Source: Sediminibacterium magnilacihabitans (GTDB taxonomy: Bacteria > Bacteroidota > Bacteroidia > Chitinophagales > Chitinophagaceae). Taken from it: DNA of 64,000 nucleotides. The position numbers were made by a program, and so were the translations under genes. Position 1 is the stretch's first letter. Every line of letters starts with the position of its first letter. Shown in pieces: positions 61,967 to 64,000 of the stretch. The notes under the pieces are model-generated. The model ran no database searches and was not told the origin of the DNA. It saw only the letters and a list, made by a program, of their open reading frames with translations. Location of the stretch: the NCBI GenBank assembly GCA_002973575.1, contig PVEQ01000014.1:37839-101838 (forward strand). Direction: 5' to 3'.

Positions 61967-62013
61967 AAATCTGTTTTGGCAGATTTCCCGCCCTGGCGGG
62001 ATCCACTGGGAAA
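61967..62013 (+). promoter_or_regulatory. Structured leader of rpsF, candidate S6:S18 autoregulatory element
   Basis: Two adjoining hairpins: AAATCTG (61967-61973) with CAGATTT (61980-61986), then CCCGCC (61987-61992) with GGCGGG (61995-62000). TTTCCC at 61984-61989 can alternatively pair with GGGAAA at 62008-62013. Leaders bound by the S6:S18 complex are widespread before rpsF; the match to that motif was not tested. Confidence 0.45.
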
Positions 62014-62042
62014 AACCAAATTATAAACTAAAAATTCAGGTA

Positions 62043-62396
62043 ATGAACCATTACGAATTGATGGTGATTTTTACTCCGGTACTGTCTGAAGAAGATTTCA
62101 AAGCTTCTCAGAAAAAGTACGCTGATTTCATCGCTGAGAATGGCGGTGCAACAGTGCACAGCGCTCCCTGGGGTTTGAAATCACTGGCTTACCCGATCCA
62201 GAAAAAAACCACTGGCATCTATTGGGTACTGGAGTACACAGCTCCTTCTGAACTCAACGAAAAGTTGAAAATTCAAATGTTGCGCGATGAGCAGATCATG
62301 CGCCACATGGTAACCCGACTCGATAAATACGCCGTCGAGTACAACGACAAGAAAAGAAATGGCGGATTTGCTGTAACTGAAAAAACGGAGGCTTAA
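62043..62396 (+). CDS. rpsF: 30S ribosomal protein S6
   Basis: Small-subunit protein of 117 residues that binds 16S rRNA as a dimer with S18. Seen: [19 protein letters not shown] start, [20 protein letters not shown] and [14 protein letters not shown], then [18 protein letters not shown], all standard S6 motifs. First gene of rpsF-rpsR-rplI; the next gene follows after two bases. Preceded by a strong promoter and a structured leader. Confidence 0.98.
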   Translation: MNHYELMVIFTPVLSEEDFKASQKKYADFIAENGGATVHSAPWGLKSLAYPIQKKTTGIYWVLEYTAPSELNEKLKIQMLRDEQIMRHMVTRLDKYAVEYNDKKRNGGFAVTEKTEA

Positions 62397-62398
62397 TC

Positions 62399-62662
62399 AT
62401 GGCAAAGAACGAGATTAAATACCTGACCGCGATCAAGCAGGAGAAGCCCAAGAAGAAATTCTGCCGCTTCAAAAAATACGGCATCAAATACGTTGATTAC
62501 AAAGACATCGAGTTCCTGAAGAAATTCGTGAACGAGCAGGGTAAATTGTTGCCCCGCCGTCTCTCCGGTAACTCTTTGAAGTACCAGCGTAAAGTAAGTG
62601 ACGCAGTGAAGAAAGCCCGTCAGATGGCACTGCTTCCTTATGTAACTGATCTGTTGAAATAA
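62399..62662 (+). CDS. rpsR: 30S ribosomal protein S18
   Basis: Small-subunit protein of 87 residues. Seen: a basic N-terminus, [41 protein letters not shown] and [14 protein letters not shown], matching S18. One Cys (in FCRF), consistent with a zinc-independent form. Starts two bases after rpsF, allowing translational coupling and joint control with its partner S6. Confidence 0.98.
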   Translation: MAKNEIKYLTAIKQEKPKKKFCRFKKYGIKYVDYKDIEFLKKFVNEQGKLLPRRLSGNSLKYQRKVSDAVKKARQMALLPYVTDLLK

Positions 62663-62688
62663 ACTTTATTAGTAACCTTCCCTAACTT

Positions 62689-62716
62689 GTCCGCCGTAGC
62701 CTTGGCGTAGGTGGAC
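62689..62716. repeat. Hairpin-forming intergenic repeat between rpsR and rplI
   Basis: GTCCGCC-gta-GCC-tt-GGC-gta-GGTGGAC: two stems separated by a symmetric gta/gta internal loop, with one G:U-type pair. It lies in the otherwise unusual 105-base gap within the ribosomal operon. It resembles the dispersed TCCGCC...GGCGGA elements seen in Bacteroidota genomes; only one copy is in this window. Confidence 0.55.
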
Positions 62717-62767
62717 TGAGGACAGTTTATCATAAAGACTGGGCTCTTGGGAACTAAACAATCAATC

Positions 62768-63214
62768 ATGCAAGTAATCTTAATTCAGGATGTGGACAAC
62801 CTGGGCGGCCGTAATGAACTGGTAACAGTAAAGAATGGATATGCCCGTAACTTCCTCATTCCCGGGAAATTTGCGGTAGAAGCCAACCCTTCCAACCTGA
62901 AGCAGCTCGAAGAGCGCCTGAAGGTAAAAGCCAAGAAAGAAGCTATTATGCTGGCTGAGATCAACAAAGTGATCGAGGTATTGAAGGCAGCCCCTGTGAA
63001 AATTGGCGCTAAAACCGGTACCAGCGGCAAGATCTTCGGTACTGTTACCTCTCTGCAGATCGCACGTGCTATTCGTGACCAGAAAGGTTACGAGATCGAC
63101 CGCAAGCGTATCTCTATTGTAGGTGAGGTGAAGGAATTGGGCGCTTACAAAGCTACTATTGACTTCGGCAACGGACAGGTTACCGAGATCGATTTTGAGG
63201 TGGTGGGCGAATAA
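62768..63214 (+). CDS. rplI: 50S ribosomal protein L9
   Basis: Large-subunit protein of 148 residues, the usual length. The ATG at 62768 gives the standard start MQVILIQDVDNLGGRNELVTV; an in-frame TTG seven codons upstream is not used. Seen: VKNGYARNFLIPGKFAVEA, the long connecting helix with LKQLEERLKVKAKKEA, and the C-terminal domain with GTSGKIFGTVTSLQIARAI. Separated from rpsR by 105 bases that hold a hairpin repeat, so its level may differ from that of S6/S18. A strong terminator follows. Confidence 0.98.
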   Translation: MQVILIQDVDNLGGRNELVTVKNGYARNFLIPGKFAVEANPSNLKQLEERLKVKAKKEAIMLAEINKVIEVLKAAPVKIGAKTGTSGKIFGTVTSLQIARAIRDQKGYEIDRKRISIVGEVKELGAYKATIDFGNGQVTEIDFEVVGE

Positions 63215-63246
63215 AAGCTCATTTCACTGTTTTGACATTGAAATTC

Positions 63247-63279
63247 AAGCCCTGCCGGTCATGCTGGCGGGGCTTTTTT
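63247..63279 (+). terminator. Rho-independent terminator of the rpsF-rpsR-rplI operon
   Basis: AAGCCCTGCC at 63247-63256 pairs with GGCGGGGCTT at 63266-63275, with one G:U-type pair, followed by TTTTTT. It starts 32 bases after the rplI stop. Confidence 0.9.
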
Positions 63280-63310
63280 GTGGGTAAAAAATAGCCTGAC
63301 GAAAAAAAAG

Positions 63311-63339
63311 TTGCTTTTTCCATAAAAACACTACCTTCG
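63311..63339 (+). promoter_or_regulatory. Candidate promoter for the RRM gene
   Basis: TTG at 63311-63313 and TACCTTCG at 63332-63339 (18-base spacer), one mismatch from TAnnTTTG. It would give a leader of roughly 100 bases before the ATG at 63451. The leader is T-rich; no clear stem was defined. Confidence 0.45.
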
Positions 63340-63450
63340 GGAGTCCAATGACAGTTCTTCCATGTCTCAGAACGTTTTTACGTAAATGTTTCAGGGTTCT
63401 TGGTTACTGGTTTTTCATTGGTTTTTGATCACTTAATTTTTTTTTCAAAC

Positions 63451-63846
63451 ATGAACATTTACGTTGGAAACCTGAACTGGAACATGACCAGCGAAGACCT
63501 GCAAAATCTTTTTGCGCCTTATGGAGAAGTAACAAGCGCTAAGATTGTTACTGACAAATTCAACAACGACCGTAGCAAAGGTTTTGGTTTTGTTGAAATG
63601 GCGGATGATGAAGCTGCGCGTAGCGCGATCAGCGGACTGCACGATACAGAAGTGCTGGGTCGCAAGATCGTTGTAAACGAATCTACTCCTCGTCCTGAAG
63701 GCGAGAGAGGCGGCTTTAAAAAGAAAAGCTTTGGTGGCGGCGGTGGTGGAAGCCGTGGCGGTTATGGCGGCGGCGGAAGCCGTGGCGGCGGTGGCGGATA
63801 CAACCGCGATCGTGGCGGCAATGGTGGTGGATACAACAGGTATTAA
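63451..63846 (+). CDS. RRM-domain RNA-binding protein with Gly/Arg-rich tail
   Basis: Cytosolic single-RRM protein of 131 residues. The ATG at 63451 starts the domain at its usual place (MNIYVGNLNW). Seen: RNP2 IYVGNL at 3-8, RNP1 KGFGFVEM at about 46-53, and a tail from about residue 85 of Gly with Arg, Ser, Tyr and Asn (RGG-like GGSRGGYGGGGSRGG). This is the layout of bacterial Rbp proteins and plant cold-induced glycine-rich proteins. In bacteria without CspA-type dominance such proteins are proposed RNA chaperones, sometimes cold-induced. The long predicted leader would fit post-transcriptional control. Confidence 0.93.
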   Translation: MNIYVGNLNWNMTSEDLQNLFAPYGEVTSAKIVTDKFNNDRSKGFGFVEMADDEAARSAISGLHDTEVLGRKIVVNESTPRPEGERGGFKKKSFGGGGGGSRGGYGGGGSRGGGGGYNRDRGGNGGGYNRY

Positions 63847-63871
63847 TTCCCAATAACTGACACTACATTTT

Positions 63872-63904
63872 AAGTCTGGCTATTAATTAGTCAGACTTTT
63901 TTTT
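63872..63904 (+). terminator. Rho-independent terminator of the RRM gene
   Basis: AAGTCTG at 63872-63878 pairs with CAGACTT at 63892-63898, with a further CTA/TAG pair inside, followed by a run of T to 63904. It starts 26 bases after the RRM stop. Confidence 0.85.
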
Positions 63905-63905
63905 G

Positions 63906-63992
63906 CGTCATCCTGAGCGAACGCAGTGAGTCGAAGGACCTGCTGCAGCTTTGAGGAGGTCCCTCGGCGCGCTACGCTTGCTCGGGATGACG
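63906..63992. repeat. Large imperfect palindromic intergenic repeat (GTCATCCTGAGC type)
   Basis: The arm from 63906 (CGTCATCCTGAGCGA) to about 63943 pairs with about 63955-63992 (ending TCGGGATGACG). About three quarters of positions match and most mismatches allow G:U pairs, around an 11-base loop. The ends are close to a repeat found scattered between genes in many Bacteroidota and other genomes. Only one copy is in this window, and it may continue past the edge. Confidence 0.65.
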
Positions 63993-64000
63993 GGGTGGGG

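Noticed and set aside
63716..63840. Tandem DNA repeat of GGCGG-type units
   Set aside because: This is the Gly/Arg-rich tail of the RRM protein; the repetition follows from the codons.
1..64000. tRNA, rRNA, CRISPR, insertion sequence or prophage
   Set aside because: Gaps between genes are all under 250 bases and none shows a cloverleaf, rRNA stretch, spaced repeat array, transposase or integrase.

Overview
The window comes from a member of the Bacteroidota, most likely a Chitinophagaceae-type soil or plant-associated bacterium. The evidence is a SusC/SusD pair, several genes preceded by the Bacteroidota sigma signature TTG-N18..20-TAnnTTTG, a thrombospondin-repeat OmpA porin, a lipoprotein-rich envelope, a three-subunit proton-translocating transhydrogenase and an RRM-type RNA-binding protein with a Gly-rich tail. 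Genes are densely packed and no stretch over 300 bases lacks a gene. No tRNA, rRNA, CRISPR array, insertion sequence or prophage was seen.

Layout. 1-782: 3' part of a PLP sulfhydrylase (MetZ type). 805-11037: carbohydrate region without its own SusCD. It holds GH130 lipoprotein, ThuA and YdjC deacetylase genes (minus); a nucleoside/sugar permease, Gfo/Idh/MocA dehydrogenase and Dabb protein (plus); a GH3 glucosidase and TIM-barrel isomerase (minus); and, divergent from these, a regulator with a Nudix fold and winged helix, followed by a HAD phosphatase. 11046-20996: a minus-strand SusC-SusD-FG-GAP/ASPIC lipoprotein-vanadium haloperoxidase cluster. 21146-25683: two paralogous GMC oxidoreductases around an AraC-type regulator. 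25783-39720: housekeeping genes: pepT, slyD-like, fmt, LysM protein, rRNA methyltransferase, pntB/pntA2/pntA1, a methyltransferase, folA, thyA, proline dehydrogenase, dipeptide epimerase and a thioesterase.

39788-48558 is the most unusual part. Six tightly spaced plus-strand genes encode (1) a membrane Ser/Thr kinase with an extracytoplasmic FGE-like domain, (2) a membrane PP2C phosphatase, (3) an FHA protein, (4) an unrecognised protein with a central membrane hairpin, (5) a lidless Hsp70 and (6) an exported protein ending in another FGE-like domain. The set (kinase, PP2C, FHA, periplasmic FGE-like protein) parallels PpkA/PppA/Fha/TagR, the threonine phosphorylation pathway that controls some type VI secretion systems. 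No secretion genes are present here, and an Hsp70 and an orphan membrane protein have been added. I propose it as a free-standing trans-envelope phosphosignalling system.

48633-64000: a HAD phosphatase, OmpA-type porin, polyprenyl synthase, recJ, a ferredoxin-type reductase and htpG. Next is a TonB receptor-DUF5689-endonuclease/phosphatase locus that looks like a phosphoester or DNA scavenging unit. The window ends with rpsF-rpsR-rplI, an RRM protein and a large dispersed palindromic repeat.

Functions are read from motifs and family knowledge only. No database search was run, so substrate assignments are inferences.
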